Notes: generated from the sequence alone by a model not told the origin. 64,000 bases of DNA from Gillisella vitis (GCF_021559775.1 NZ_CP056047.1:3403501-3467500), one strand, 5' to 3'. Shown: positions 39,492-48,828, numbered from the stretch's first letter. Numbers and translations are program-made.

Positions 39492-41264
39492 ATGGACGAT
39501 AAGGACGGGGATCCCGGCGAGAGCCGCAGGCTGCCCTTGCGCCTGTCCTTTTCTCATCCCTTTACCTTGATCAGACGCATCTTCGGCAATGCCGTTTTCT
39601 CCAGTCTGACGCGACGGATCGTTTTCTTTAATCTTGCGGCGCTGATCGTTCTGGTCGCCGGTATCATGTATCTCAATCAGTTTCGCGAAGGGTTGATCGA
39701 TGCGCGGGTGGAAAGCCTGCTGACCCAGGGGGAAATTATTGCCGGAGCGATTTCTGCCTCGGCATCGGTGGATACCAATTCCATCACCATCGATCCGCAA
39801 AAGCTGCTGGAATTGCAGGCGGGGCAAAGCATTACCCCGGTGCCGAATGACGAAGACCTGGAATTTCCCATCAAGCCCGAGCGGGTCGCCCCCGTGCTGC
39901 GCCGCCTGATTTCGCCGACCCGCACCAGGGCGCGGCTGTTTGATGCCGACGCCAATCTGCTGCTGGATTCGCGCCATCTCTATTCCCGCGGTCAGGTGCT
40001 GCGTTACGATCTTCCACCCGTCGAGGGGGATACCGGCAGCTGGACGGAATGGCTGGCCAAGCAATTCAATCGCATGCTGCAACCGAGCAATGTGCCGCTC
40101 TACAAGGAAGCGCCGGGCGGGGATGGATCGATCTACCCTGAAGTGATGAATGCGCTAACCGGGGTGCGCGGTGCCGTGGTGCGCGTGACCGAACAAGGCG
40201 AGTTGATCGTCTCCGTGGCGGTGCCGGTCCAGCGGTTTCGCGCCGTGCTCGGCGTGCTTTTGCTGTCCACCCAGGCTGGTGATATCGACAAGATCGTCCA
40301 TGCGGAACGCCTGGCGATCCTACGGGTGTTCGGCGTGGCCACGCTGGTCAATATCGTGCTTTCTCTGCTGCTGTCCTCGACCATTGCCAATCCGCTGCGG
40401 CGCCTGTCGGCAGCGGCCATTCGGGTGCGGCGCGGTGCCAAGGAACGGGAGGAAATCCCGGATTTCTCTGCGCGCCAGGATGAAATCGGCAATCTGTCGG
40501 TGGCCCTGCGGGAAATGACCACGGCACTTTACGACCGGATCGACGCCATCGAGAGCTTTGCCGCCGATGTCAGTCACGAGTTGAAAAATCCGCTGACGTC
40601 GCTGCGCAGCGCTGTTGAAACCCTGCCGCTTGCCAAGACCGATGTCTCGAAGCAGCGGCTGCTGGATGTGATCCAGCATGACGTCCGCCGGCTTGACCGG
40701 TTGATCAGCGATATCTCGGATGCCTCGCGGCTGGATGCAGAACTGGCGCGCACGGATGCGGCACCGGTCGATATGGAAGTCGTGCTTGGCAATCTGGTGG
40801 AGATTTCCAGGCAGATCCGCAGCAGCAAGAAGCCGGTCGATATCGAATATGTCGTGGAGCACAAGCAGGGCCAGAAGGTCCGCTATATCATCAACGGTCA
40901 TGACCTGCGTATTGGCCAGATCGTCACCAACCTGATTGAAAATGCCCGTTCCTTCGTGCCGGAAAAGGAAGGGCGCATCGTTGTGCGCCTGTCGCGCACC
41001 CGCAGCCGTTGCGTCGTGCAGGTGGAAGACAACGGTCCCGGCATCCTGGTCGAGAATATCGACCGGATCTTCGAGCGCTTTTATACCGACCGTCCCGATG
41101 GCGAAAGCTTCGGCCAGAATTCAGGGCTTGGCCTCTCCATCAGCCGGCAGATCGCCGAGGCGCATGGCGGATCGTTGCGGGCTGAAAACATCCTGGAGCC
41201 GGAAACTGCACGGATCCTCGGGGCCCGCTTCATCCTGACCCTGCCGGCAGAGCCGTCTCCATGA
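39492..41264 (+). CDS. chvG: Sensor histidine kinase ChvG
   Basis: ChvG (ExoS in Sinorhizobium) senses low pH and envelope changes and phosphorylates ChvI. The 590-residue protein has a first membrane segment near residues 44-64 (IVFFNLAALIVLVAGIMYL), a periplasmic domain of about 200 residues, a second segment near 275-300, a HAMP linker, the HisKA box FAADVSHELKNPLTSLRSA near 370, and the HATPase (NLIENARSF, VEDNGPGI, GLGLSISRQI). An in-frame GTG/ATG start at 39456 gives 12 more residues; I prefer 39492. It overlaps hprK by ATGA. Confidence 0.93.
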   Translation: MDDKDGDPGESRRLPLRLSFSHPFTLIRRIFGNAVFSSLTRRIVFFNLAALIVLVAGIMYLNQFREGLIDARVESLLTQGEIIAGAISASASVDTNSITIDPQKLLELQAGQSITPVPNDEDLEFPIKPERVAPVLRRLISPTRTRARLFDADANLLLDSRHLYSRGQVLRYDLPPVEGDTGSWTEWLAKQFNRMLQPSNVPLYKEAPGGDGSIYPEVMNALTGVRGAVVRVTEQGELIVSVAVPVQRFRAVLGVLLLSTQAGDIDKIVHAERLAILRVFGVATLVNIVLSLLLSSTIANPLRRLSAAAIRVRRGAKEREEIPDFSARQDEIGNLSVALREMTTALYDRIDAIESFAADVSHELKNPLTSLRSAVETLPLAKTDVSKQRLLDVIQHDVRRLDRLISDISDASRLDAELARTDAAPVDMEVVLGNLVEISRQIRSSKKPVDIEYVVEHKQGQKVRYIINGHDLRIGQIVTNLIENARSFVPEKEGRIVVRLSRTRSRCVVQVEDNGPGILVENIDRIFERFYTDRPDGESFGQNSGLGLSISRQIAEAHGGSLRAENILEPETARILGARFILTLPAEPSP

Positions 41265-41719
41265 ACGAGAGCCGGCTCAACCTGCATGCAACCGGTGTCG
41301 TGCTGGGCAGGCGAGGCTATTTGATCATGGGGCCGAGCGGGTCGGGGAAGTCGCAACTGGCCCGCCTCCTGCTGGAAAATGCGCGGCAAAATGGCCTTTT
41401 TGCCGCTCTTGTGGCCGATGATAGGGTATGGCTGGAAGCCCGAGGTGGAAGAGTGATCGCGTCCCGACCCCAGACAATTGCCGGGTTGATGGAAATCCGA
41501 TTCAGCGGATTGGTGACCGTTCCAAGCCTCGATGCGGCGGTGATCGATGCTGTTGTCCTTTCGGTCGAGCCATCGTCGATGACGGAACGCCTGCCGCAAA
41601 GCGCTGAAAGCAGGTGTTTTTTTCCGGGTCAATCCTTACCTGTCTTGCGCCTATGCCCGGCCCATCATCCAAGCGTTGCGGGGCTGCAACGGTTACTTGA
41701 GGCGTGGGCGTCAGATTAA
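41261..41719 (+). CDS. hprK: Short HPr kinase/phosphorylase (C-terminal domain only)
   Basis: In alphaproteobacteria short HprK phosphorylates HPr on serine and links carbon status to the ChvG/ChvI and PTS-Ntr systems. The 152-residue protein holds just the catalytic domain of the 310-residue Gram-positive enzyme: LNLHATGVVLGRRGYLIMG, then the P-loop GPSGSGKSQLAR near residue 23, LVADDRVWLEARGG near 51 and AGLMEIRFSGLV near 74, the signature with the phosphorylase/kinase residues. The start overlaps the chvG stop (ATGA), indicating coupling to the sensor kinase. Confidence 0.91.
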   Translation: MNESRLNLHATGVVLGRRGYLIMGPSGSGKSQLARLLLENARQNGLFAALVADDRVWLEARGGRVIASRPQTIAGLMEIRFSGLVTVPSLDAAVIDAVVLSVEPSSMTERLPQSAESRCFFPGQSLPVLRLCPAHHPSVAGLQRLLEAWASD

Positions 41720-42079
41720 AGGCGTGGCATCAAGACTATTTTGCACTTGCACTTCGTGTTTTCATCGCCAAGATGCACTGCACAGAATTGATCGGATAAT
41801 ATTGGAGTTTGTCAGGGAGAAGTGGAATGCGGTTTTCCCAAAAAGACGAACGAAAGCAAGATAAGCGAGAGGGTGTCGGGTTCAATCCGAACCTGACAGA
41901 CTTCAGGGGTAAGTTATCGTTGATCGCGAATGTGTTGTTGCACGGACAGGTTGTGTGTTTGATTTTCAAATAGGGCTTTTCTTGTGCCAGCGCGTGCCTT
42001 GCGACCCAACAGATCGGTGGACGAAACTATTGCAGTGCGATAACTGGCGGTCAGCAGTTGAGCAGGGAGCTATAAGCGA
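41720..42079. other. hprK-ptsM intergenic region
   Basis: About 360 bases without a convincing gene. It is less GC-rich than the neighbours, and GGGTTC-AATCC-GAACCT near 41878 makes a small hairpin resembling a tRNA T-arm, but the rest of a tRNA cloverleaf is absent. The promoter for ptsM-ptsH probably lies here. Confidence 0.4.
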
Positions 42080-42481
42080 ATGATCGGACTTGTGCTTGTC
42101 ACCCATGGCAAGCTGGCTGAAGAATTTCATTATGCCGTGGAACATGTCGTTGGTCCGCAGAAATTCATCGAGACAATCTGTATCGGTCCGGAGGACGATA
42201 TGGATCAGCGCCGCCAGGATATCCTGGATGCTGTGATGCGCGCCGATGATGGGCATGGGGTGATCATCCTGACGGATATGTTCGGGGGAACGCCTTCCAA
42301 TCTCGCAATTTCGGTGATGAATACCGGGCGGATCGAAGTGATCGCCGGCGTCAACCTGCCCATGCTGATCAAGCTGGCGGGTGTGCGCGGCGAGAACGAC
42401 ATGGAAAAAGCACTCGTCGATGCGTCGGAAGCCGGCCGCAAATACATCAATGTGGCCAGCCGCGTTCTGAGCGGCAAATAG
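42080..42481 (+). CDS. PTS mannose-family EIIA component (ManX/PtsM type)
   Basis: EIIA of this class accepts phosphate from HPr; in rhizobia lacking sugar-transport PTS it is thought to be regulatory. The 133-residue protein starts MIGLVLVTHGKLAEEFHYAV, with the phospho-histidine at residue 9, and has the typical VIILTDMFGGTPSNLAI near 75, and GVNLPMLIKLA. There is no EIIB/EIIC partner nearby. ptsH follows after 15 bases, and hprK precedes, so the three form the regulatory phosphorelay segment of this locus. Confidence 0.93.
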   Translation: MIGLVLVTHGKLAEEFHYAVEHVVGPQKFIETICIGPEDDMDQRRQDILDAVMRADDGHGVIILTDMFGGTPSNLAISVMNTGRIEVIAGVNLPMLIKLAGVRGENDMEKALVDASEAGRKYINVASRVLSGK

Positions 42482-42495
42482 GAACGGCGAGTAAG

Positions 42496-42771
42496 ATGAC
42501 CTCCTTCACCAGAGACCTGCTGATCGTCAACAAGCGCGGCCTTCATGCCCGGGCGTCCGCCAAATTCGTCCAGACAGTGCAGGGCTTCAATGCCGAAGTC
42601 ACCGTGAGCAAGGATGGAACCACCGTTGGCGGGACCTCGATCATGGGTCTGATGATGTTGGCGGCGAGCCCCGGCTGTACGATTACCGTTGTTACCTCAG
42701 GCGAGGAGGCTGAAAAGGCAATCGACACGCTGGATGCGCTGGTGCGCGACAAGTTTGGCGAGGAAATGTAA
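42496..42771 (+). CDS. ptsH: Phosphocarrier protein HPr
   Basis: HPr is phosphorylated on histidine by EI and on serine by HprK. The 91-residue protein has NKRGLHARASAKF with the catalytic histidine near residue 16, and GGTSIMGLMMLAASPG near 48 with the serine that HprK modifies. It is downstream of EIIA-Man in the same transcript by spacing. EI and EIIA-Ntr genes are not in the window. Confidence 0.95.
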   Translation: MTSFTRDLLIVNKRGLHARASAKFVQTVQGFNAEVTVSKDGTTVGGTSIMGLMMLAASPGCTITVVTSGEEAEKAIDTLDALVRDKFGEEM

Positions 42772-42782
42772 ACCAAGATCGA

Positions 42783-42810
42783 ACATAAAGATATAAAGAC
42801 CTCTTTATGT
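42783..42810. promoter_or_regulatory. Candidate operator upstream of ahcY (SahR/ArsR-like palindrome)
   Basis: Outer arms ACATAAAGA (42783-42791) and TCTTTATGT (42802-42810) are a perfect inverted repeat with ten bases between; an inner ATAAAGA-CC-TCTTTAT (42793-42808) is also perfect. SahR, an ArsR-family SAH-responsive repressor, is reported to control methionine-cycle genes in proteobacteria; from memory its sites are ATAAAGA-type palindromes, so this is a hypothesis. Confidence 0.45.
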
Positions 42811-42944
42811 GATTATTGCCTTCCTCGGCTTTCCCTGATACACGGATGACACTGGCCTGCCGCAGAATGGCGGGCGGCGCATCGGCTTTACCATCTTTTC
42901 GGATGGGTGCTGGCCTTGCGTTTCAACCCGGTCTGGAGAACGCC

Positions 42945-44345
42945 ATGAGCACTGTACAGGATTACATCGTCGCCGATATCGGCCTTGCGGATTACGGTCG
43001 CAAGGAATTGGATATTGCCGAAACCGAAATGCCGGGCCTGATGTCCTGCCGCTCGGAGCTTGGCGAAACCAAGCCGCTAAAGGGCGCCCGCATCAGCGGT
43101 TCGCTGCACATGACCATTCAGACAGCTGTGCTGATCGAGACTTTAACGGCGCTGGGCGCCGAAGTACGCTGGGCATCCTGCAACATCTTTTCCACCCAGG
43201 ACCATGCCGCCGCCGCAATCGCTGCCTCGGGCGTGCCGGTCTTTGCCGTCAAGGGTGAAAGCCTGACGGAATATTGGGATTATACCGACAGGATCTTCCA
43301 ATGGACCGATGGTGGCCAGTCCAACATGATCCTCGACGATGGCGGCGACGCCACCATGTATATCCTGCTTGGTGCGCGCGCCGAAGCCGGTGAAAACGTG
43401 CTGGTCAACCCTTCGTCCGAAGAAGAAGAAATTCTGTTCGCGCAGATCAAGAAGCGCATGGCAGCCACACCAGGCTTTTTCACCAAACAGCGTGACGCCA
43501 TCAAGGGTGTCACCGAAGAAACCACGACAGGCGTCAACCGCCTCTACCAGCTCAGCCAGAAGGGCCTGCTGCCTTTCCCGGCGATCAATGTCAACGATTC
43601 CGTCACCAAGTCGAAGTTCGACAACAAATACGGCTGCAAGGAATCGCTGGTCGACGGCATTCGCCGCGCCACCGACGTGATGATGGCTGGCAAGGTTGCC
43701 GTGGTCTGCGGCTATGGCGACGTGGGCAAGGGCTGCGCTGCATCGCTGATCGGCGCTGGTGCCCGCGTCAAGGTGACGGAAGTCGACCCGATCTGCGCTT
43801 TGCAGGCCGCTATGGACGGTTTTGAAGTGGTGCGGCTTGAAGATGTCGTCAAGACAGCGGATATCTTCATCACCACGACCGGCAACAAGGACGTGATCCG
43901 CATCGAGCATATGCGCGAGATGAAGGACATGGCCATCGTTGGCAATATCGGCCATTTCGATAATGAAATTCAGGTTGTCGCGCTGAAAAACCTGAAATGG
44001 GTTAACATCAAGCCGCAGGTCGACATGATCGAATTCCCGGCGGGCAACCGGATGATTCTGCTGTCGGAAGGCCGTTTGCTCAACCTCGGCAATGCCACGG
44101 GCCATCCGTCCTTTGTGATGAGCGCGTCTTTCACCAACCAGGTTCTGGCCCAGATCGAGCTTTTCACCAAGCCCGACGCCTACAAAAACCAGGTTTACGT
44201 TCTGCCGAAACATCTCGATGAAAAGGTTGCGCGCCTGCATCTGGAAAAGCTCGGCGTCAGATTGACTGAACTTTCTGACGAACAGGCCTCCTATATTGGT
44301 GTCACGCCATCAGGCCCCTTCAAGGCTGACCACTACAGATACTAA
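42945..44345 (+). CDS. ahcY: Adenosylhomocysteinase
   Basis: AhcY hydrolyses S-adenosylhomocysteine to adenosine and homocysteine with bound NAD. The 466-residue protein starts [20 protein letters not shown] after GGAG at seven bases. Family motifs include [19 protein letters not shown] near 50, [16 protein letters not shown] near 81, [14 protein letters not shown] near 137, and the NAD-binding [18 protein letters not shown] near 252. The N-terminal extension in frame from 42816 lacks family similarity. The C-terminal [21 protein letters not shown] and final DHYRY are canonical. A very strong terminator follows. Confidence 0.97.
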   Translation: MSTVQDYIVADIGLADYGRKELDIAETEMPGLMSCRSELGETKPLKGARISGSLHMTIQTAVLIETLTALGAEVRWASCNIFSTQDHAAAAIAASGVPVFAVKGESLTEYWDYTDRIFQWTDGGQSNMILDDGGDATMYILLGARAEAGENVLVNPSSEEEEILFAQIKKRMAATPGFFTKQRDAIKGVTEETTTGVNRLYQLSQKGLLPFPAINVNDSVTKSKFDNKYGCKESLVDGIRRATDVMMAGKVAVVCGYGDVGKGCAASLIGAGARVKVTEVDPICALQAAMDGFEVVRLEDVVKTADIFITTTGNKDVIRIEHMREMKDMAIVGNIGHFDNEIQVVALKNLKWVNIKPQVDMIEFPAGNRMILLSEGRLLNLGNATGHPSFVMSASFTNQVLAQIELFTKPDAYKNQVYVLPKHLDEKVARLHLEKLGVRLTELSDEQASYIGVTPSGPFKADHYRY

Positions 44346-44372
44346 TCCGTAGCCAGATATACACAAGATATA

Positions 44373-44411
44373 GAAATCGCAGCCTTGACAAAGGCTGCGA
44401 TTTCTTTTTTT
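44373..44411 (+). terminator. ahcY terminator
   Basis: A perfect 14-base stem (GAAATCGCAGCCTT / AAGGCTGCGATTTC at 44373-44386 and 44391-44404) with a four-base loop and seven T. Strong rho-independent terminator. Confidence 0.95.
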
Positions 44412-44433
44412 GTTTGCCCCTTTTTTCAAAATC

Positions 44434-44464
44434 TTATCCACAGTATTGTTTTAAAACTTGATTC
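44434..44464. promoter_or_regulatory. Perfect DnaA box and CcrM site upstream of divL
   Basis: TTATCCACA at 44434-44442 is an exact match to the strong DnaA box, and GATTC at 44460-44464 is a CcrM GANTC methylation site. Both lie between the ahcY terminator and divL. Confidence 0.6.
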
Positions 44465-44652
44465 GTGTGCCTCGCAGGTGCGCAGGCAGTGTTTGGTGAC
44501 CGGATGTTTTTTCCGGTCACGCTGCCTATGACCCCGTGAAGCAAAAAGCCGTTTGCATGACGTCACCCTCGGGTGATGCATTCGGCATGTGCACACGCGA
44601 AATGGGGATGTCTTGTCGGAATTGCGGCACAGTGGACGGAGACAGACCGGAA

Positions 44653-47274
44653 ATGACGGTTCAGAAGAAATACCCGTTCCTACGGGGAAGGACGGGCCTA
44701 CGCGGAAGTGCGGGTAAAACCATGCGCGCCGAATCTGCGTCCTTCGGGGACACAGGACCTCGCGCTGGCGCGGCCAGCGGCATCGCCGGACGTGGCTTCC
44801 TGCGTTTATCGCGCTGGTGGCTGCACGGGAGCACGGTTCTTGCTGGTGGGCTCGTGTGCCATTCTGCCCTAGCGCAAACGATTGCCGTGCCGCAGCTGAA
44901 TGCGGGCGGCATCGGCACGTTTTCATCCACTGAAATGATTGGCCTTTCCCTAGTAATCGGCGCGATTTCCGCGACGCTTCTGTCCACCCTCTGGCTGGTG
45001 CGTCAGCGCAACAGTATCGAGGCGGACAGCCGGGAGATACGATCGGCCCTGTCGGATGCCAACCAGCGCATTTCCCGTTATCAGGCGCTGATTGCCGACA
45101 AGAACCGTCGCATCGTCATCTGGGACGGTGGTGAAACCAAGCCGGAACAGCTGGGCCAATTGCCAGTGGAAACCGGCGCACCCCAGACCGAAGGCGATTT
45201 CCTGGCCTTTGGCCGCTGGATGAAGCCCGGTTCGGCCGCCGACCTGGACAATGCCATTGAGAAACTGCGCTTTAACGCCCAGAGCTTTGACCTGATCGTC
45301 GAGACCTATCGCGACGAGGTGCTGGAAGTGCAGGGCCGTGTTTCCGGGGGGCGGGCCTTTGCCCGTTTCGTGGCGCTCAATAATCTGCGCGCCGAACTGG
45401 CCGAACTGAAAATTGAAAAGACCCGGCTCTCCACCGCCATCGAAACCTTCGAAAGCCTGCTGGAATCCGTCGAACAACCCGTCTGGCAGCGCGATTCCGA
45501 GGGGCGGCTGGTCTGGGTCAATCAGGCCTATAGCGATGCCGTTGAAGCGCTGACCCCTGATCAGGCCATACAGGAAGGCCGTGAAATCCTCAACACCATT
45601 ACCCGGGAAAAGATCCGGGCGACGTTGACGCCGGTTTCGCCCTACCATGATACGGTTTCCACCGTTGTGCATGGCAACCGCACTTTCTTTTCCGTGGTTG
45701 ATACCAAGACGCCGAAGGGCTCTTGCGGCATGGCCATCGACGTTTCGCGCGAAGAGGCCCTGCGCGAGGAGTTGAGCCGCACCCTGAAAAGCCACGCCGA
45801 AACACTGGATCATCTGGCAACGCCGGTGGCGATTTTCGACGGCGAGCGGCGGCTGCAATTCTACAATCAGGCCTTCCAGCAGCTCTGGGATCTGGATCTC
45901 GCCTTCCTTGAATCTCGCCCCGACCATGCCGAATTGCTGGACCGGTTGCGTAGCGCCGGCAAGTTGCCGGAACAATTGAGCTGGAAGGCATGGAAGGAAA
46001 ATACCCTTTCCGTCTATCGCTCCATCGATACCCAGACCGTGCTCTGGCACCTGCCCAACGGCCAGACCCTGCGTGTTATCGCCTCTGCCCATCCGCAGGG
46101 CGGCGCCACCTGGGTGTTTGAGAACCTCACCGAACAGGTGGATCTCGAAACCCGCTATAATACGCTGGTCCGGGTTCAGGGTGAAACCATCGATCATCTG
46201 TCCGAAGGCGTTGCAGTCTTTGGTCCCGATGGCCGAATCCGGCTGTCCAATCCGGCGTTCCGGGCGCTCTGGGGCATTACCGAGACTCAGGCCGCGCCTG
46301 GCACCCATATCCGCGCCATCGAAGAAGCTTGTGCTCTTTCCTATGAAAAGCCGGATGGCTGGCGCGCCTTCGGCAAGATGATCACCAGTTTCGAGGACGA
46401 GCGGCCGTCCAGCCAAGGTACGATTGAGCTGATGTCCGGCCTGGTGCTGGATTACGCGGTCATCCCGCTGCCCAACGCCCAGACAATGCTGACCTTCGTC
46501 AACATTACCGATAGTGTTCGGGCGGAACGGGCGCTGCTTGAAAAGAACGAAGCGCTGCGCAAGGCTGACGAGCTGAAGAACGATTTCGTCCAGCATATTT
46601 CCTATGAGCTGCGCTCGCCGCTGACCAATATTATCGGCTTTACCGACCTGTTGAAATCGTCGGCCATTGGTCCGCTCAATGAACGGCAGGGGGAATATGT
46701 CGATCATATCTCCACCTCGTCGGCCGTGCTGCTGACCATCGTCAACGACATTCTCGATCTTGCCACAGTCGATGCCGGTATCATGCGGCTGACCTATTCG
46801 GATATCGATCTCACCGACCTTCTGGACGATGTGTCGATGCAGATGACCGACCGGTTGCAGGAAGGCGGCGTGACGCTGGAAATCCTTGCTCCGTCGCATC
46901 TGGGCGACATTGTCGCCGACCAGCAACGGCTGAAGCAGATCCTGATCAAGATCATCACCAATGCCGTGAACTTTTCGCCCGAAGGCGCCAAGGTCGTGTT
47001 GAAATGCTGGCGTGAAGATGCCGACTTCGTATTTTCGGTTTCCGATACCGGATGCGGCATCCCAGAAGATATGCTGCCATCGGTGTTCAAGCGTTTTTCC
47101 TCGAATGCCAAGGGTGGCAAGCGCACCGGGGCTGGCCTTGGCCTGTCGATTGTCGAAAGCTTCGTGCATCTGCATAACGGCACCGTCTCGATAAACAGTG
47201 TTCCCAACCAAGGCACCACGGTTCTTTGCCGAATTCCGTCCGGTGTGCTCGTCCATTCCGTCGCCGCAGAATGA
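44653..47274 (+). CDS. divL: DivL-type cell-cycle sensor histidine kinase
   Basis: DivL works with CckA and phospho-DivK to set CtrA activity at the poles. The protein (873 residues from 44653; an earlier in-frame GTG at 44536 gives 912) has a hydrophobic segment near residues 60-80 and a membrane helix near 90-112 (MIGLSLVIGAISATLLSTLW), a coiled region, about three PAS-like domains (for example ESVEQPVWQRDSEGRLVWVN), then HisKA QHISYELRSPLTNIIGFTDL and HATPase (NAVNFSPEG, SDTGCGIPEDML, GAGLGLSIVESF). The SYELR-PL-IIG text is that of DivL. Caulobacter DivL has tyrosine at the phosphosite; here it is histidine. The gene lies between ahcY and tsaE as I recall for Agrobacterium divL. Confidence 0.85.
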   Translation: MTVQKKYPFLRGRTGLRGSAGKTMRAESASFGDTGPRAGAASGIAGRGFLRLSRWWLHGSTVLAGGLVCHSALAQTIAVPQLNAGGIGTFSSTEMIGLSLVIGAISATLLSTLWLVRQRNSIEADSREIRSALSDANQRISRYQALIADKNRRIVIWDGGETKPEQLGQLPVETGAPQTEGDFLAFGRWMKPGSAADLDNAIEKLRFNAQSFDLIVETYRDEVLEVQGRVSGGRAFARFVALNNLRAELAELKIEKTRLSTAIETFESLLESVEQPVWQRDSEGRLVWVNQAYSDAVEALTPDQAIQEGREILNTITREKIRATLTPVSPYHDTVSTVVHGNRTFFSVVDTKTPKGSCGMAIDVSREEALREELSRTLKSHAETLDHLATPVAIFDGERRLQFYNQAFQQLWDLDLAFLESRPDHAELLDRLRSAGKLPEQLSWKAWKENTLSVYRSIDTQTVLWHLPNGQTLRVIASAHPQGGATWVFENLTEQVDLETRYNTLVRVQGETIDHLSEGVAVFGPDGRIRLSNPAFRALWGITETQAAPGTHIRAIEEACALSYEKPDGWRAFGKMITSFEDERPSSQGTIELMSGLVLDYAVIPLPNAQTMLTFVNITDSVRAERALLEKNEALRKADELKNDFVQHISYELRSPLTNIIGFTDLLKSSAIGPLNERQGEYVDHISTSSAVLLTIVNDILDLATVDAGIMRLTYSDIDLTDLLDDVSMQMTDRLQEGGVTLEILAPSHLGDIVADQQRLKQILIKIITNAVNFSPEGAKVVLKCWREDADFVFSVSDTGCGIPEDMLPSVFKRFSSNAKGGKRTGAGLGLSIVESFVHLHNGTVSINSVPNQGTTVLCRIPSGVLVHSVAAE

Positions 47275-48779
47275 CAGGATTAGAGATATCGCTTCATCTT
47301 TCGCTTGCCGATGAGGCGGCGACGATCCAGCTCGGGGAAGATCTGGCGCTTGCCCTGAAGCCGGGGGACTGCCTTGCCCTGCATGGTGATCTCGGGGCGG
47401 GAAAGTCTACCCTTGCAAGAGCATTGCTGCGGGCCTTGGCCGATGACGATGATCTGGAAGTGCCAAGCCCGACTTTCACGCTGGTCCAAAGCTACGAATT
47501 ACGCATTCCCGCTGCTCACTTTGATCTCTACCGGCTGGGTGATGCTTCCGAGCTTGATGAACTGGGTTTCGATGAGGCGTTGGATACCGGCATTTGCCTC
47601 GTCGAATGGCCGGAACGGGCTGAAGACCGACTGCCGAAGACGACAATCGGCCTGCATTACGGTTTCCCTCCGGATGATGGGCGTGAGTTGACGATCACGG
47701 GGCCTGAAGACAGGCTGGGCCGAATCCGGCGGGTGCTTGCTATCCGCGCCTTCCTCGATGCCAATGGCATGGCGGGCGCCCGACGCCGCTTCTTGACTGG
47801 TGATGCGGACTACCGCGCCTATGAAACGGCAAGGATTGACGGTCAACCGCAACGCATCGTGATGGACAGCCCCAAACGGCCAGCCACACCGATCATCCGC
47901 CTTGGCAAGACCTACCCGGAACTCGTGCATCTGGCAGAAGACCATCGGGCTTTTGTGGCTATCGATCAACTATTGAAGGATGCGGGCCTTACCGTCCCGG
48001 AGATTTATGCAAGTGACCCCGATGGCATTTTGCTGATCGAAGATCTCGGTCAGGACGGCATTCTGGATGCAGAGGGTCAACCGGTCGCCGAACGTTACAT
48101 GGAAGCGGTTGCAGCGCTTGCTTTCCTGCATGGGCAGAATGTTTCACGTGAAATGCCCGTCTCGCCGGACCATATCCACCGCATTCCCGATTTCGATGCG
48201 GCAGCCATGGGGTTCGAGACGGAATTGCTGCTCGATTGGTACATGCCCTTCACGCTCTCACGGCAACCGAGTGAAGAGGAGCGGCAGGCCTATCTCGCTC
48301 TCTGGTCAGGCATGTTTCGCCAGATCCATGACCGCAACAGTCTGGTCCTGCGCGATGTCCATTCCCCCAATCTCCTTTGGCAGGAACGGAAACAGGGCAT
48401 TGCCCGCGTCGGCCTGATCGATTTCCAGGATGCGATGATCGGCCCGGCGGCCTATGACGTCGCCTCCCTGATTCAGGATGCCCGTGTCACCATCGAACCG
48501 GAGCTGCAAAAGCGGCTGCTCGATCATTATCTGACGCTGCGCCGGGCCGAAGCCGGATTTGATGAAAGCGCCTTTCTTCAAGACTTCGCCATCATGGCCG
48601 CCCAGCGCAATTGCAAGCTGGTCGGGCTTTGGGTGCGGCTGATGAAACGCGATGGCAAACCCGGCTATATGCAGCATATGCCCCGAACGCTCGCCTATCT
48701 CGCTGGCGCGCTGGCGCATGAGGCGCTCACGCCTTTGAAAGACTGGCTTTCAACACACCGCCTGTTACAGCGCGGTTGA
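47271..48779 (+). CDS. tsaE: TsaE-AmgK fusion: t6A synthesis ATPase plus amino-sugar kinase
   Basis: Residues 1-150 are TsaE, the ATPase of threonylcarbamoyl-adenosine tRNA modification: LALHGDLGAGKSTLARALLR near 36, SPTFTLVQSY near 66, FDLYRLGDASELDELGFDE near 83, CLVEWPERAEDRLP. Residues 175-502 are an APH-like kinase: RIVMDSPKRP, ILLIEDLGQDGIL near 262, the catalytic loop LRDVHSPNLLW near 360, and LIDFQDAMIGPAAYDVASL near 384. AmgK phosphorylates the anomeric position of MurNAc; murU follows, which supports this assignment. The start overlaps the divL stop (ATGA). A parS-like site lies inside at 48140. Confidence 0.88.
   Translation: MTGLEISLHLSLADEAATIQLGEDLALALKPGDCLALHGDLGAGKSTLARALLRALADDDDLEVPSPTFTLVQSYELRIPAAHFDLYRLGDASELDELGFDEALDTGICLVEWPERAEDRLPKTTIGLHYGFPPDDGRELTITGPEDRLGRIRRVLAIRAFLDANGMAGARRRFLTGDADYRAYETARIDGQPQRIVMDSPKRPATPIIRLGKTYPELVHLAEDHRAFVAIDQLLKDAGLTVPEIYASDPDGILLIEDLGQDGILDAEGQPVAERYMEAVAALAFLHGQNVSREMPVSPDHIHRIPDFDAAAMGFETELLLDWYMPFTLSRQPSEEERQAYLALWSGMFRQIHDRNSLVLRDVHSPNLLWQERKQGIARVGLIDFQDAMIGPAAYDVASLIQDARVTIEPELQKRLLDHYLTLRRAEAGFDESAFLQDFAIMAAQRNCKLVGLWVRLMKRDGKPGYMQHMPRTLAYLAGALAHEALTPLKDWLSTHRLLQRG
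48140..48155. promoter_or_regulatory. parS: parS-like ParB binding site inside tsaE-amgK
   Basis: TGTTTCACGTGAAATG matches the parS consensus at 14 of 16 positions, including the whole TTTCACGTGAAA palindrome. It encodes NVSREM in the kinase domain, so it is constrained by coding. Confidence 0.72.
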
Positions 48780-48795
48780 ACCTTCATTCACTGGA

Positions 48796-48828
48796 ACAGT
48801 GGTTCTGGTCCTCTCGACAGTGGTTCTG
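48796..48828. repeat. 12-base direct repeat with 21-base period upstream of murU
   Basis: ACAGTGGTTCTG occurs at 48796-48807 and 48817-48828. A 21-base period puts both copies on the same face of the helix, as expected for paired operator sites. It lies in the 135-base gap before murU. Confidence 0.5.

Noticed and set aside
41870..41910. tRNA T-arm-like GGGTTCAATCC-GAACCT
   Set aside because: No acceptor, D or anticodon stems can be paired around it.
44950..47256. 768-residue minus-strand frame inside divL
   Set aside because: Antisense shadow caused by high GC at third positions of divL; no family resemblance.
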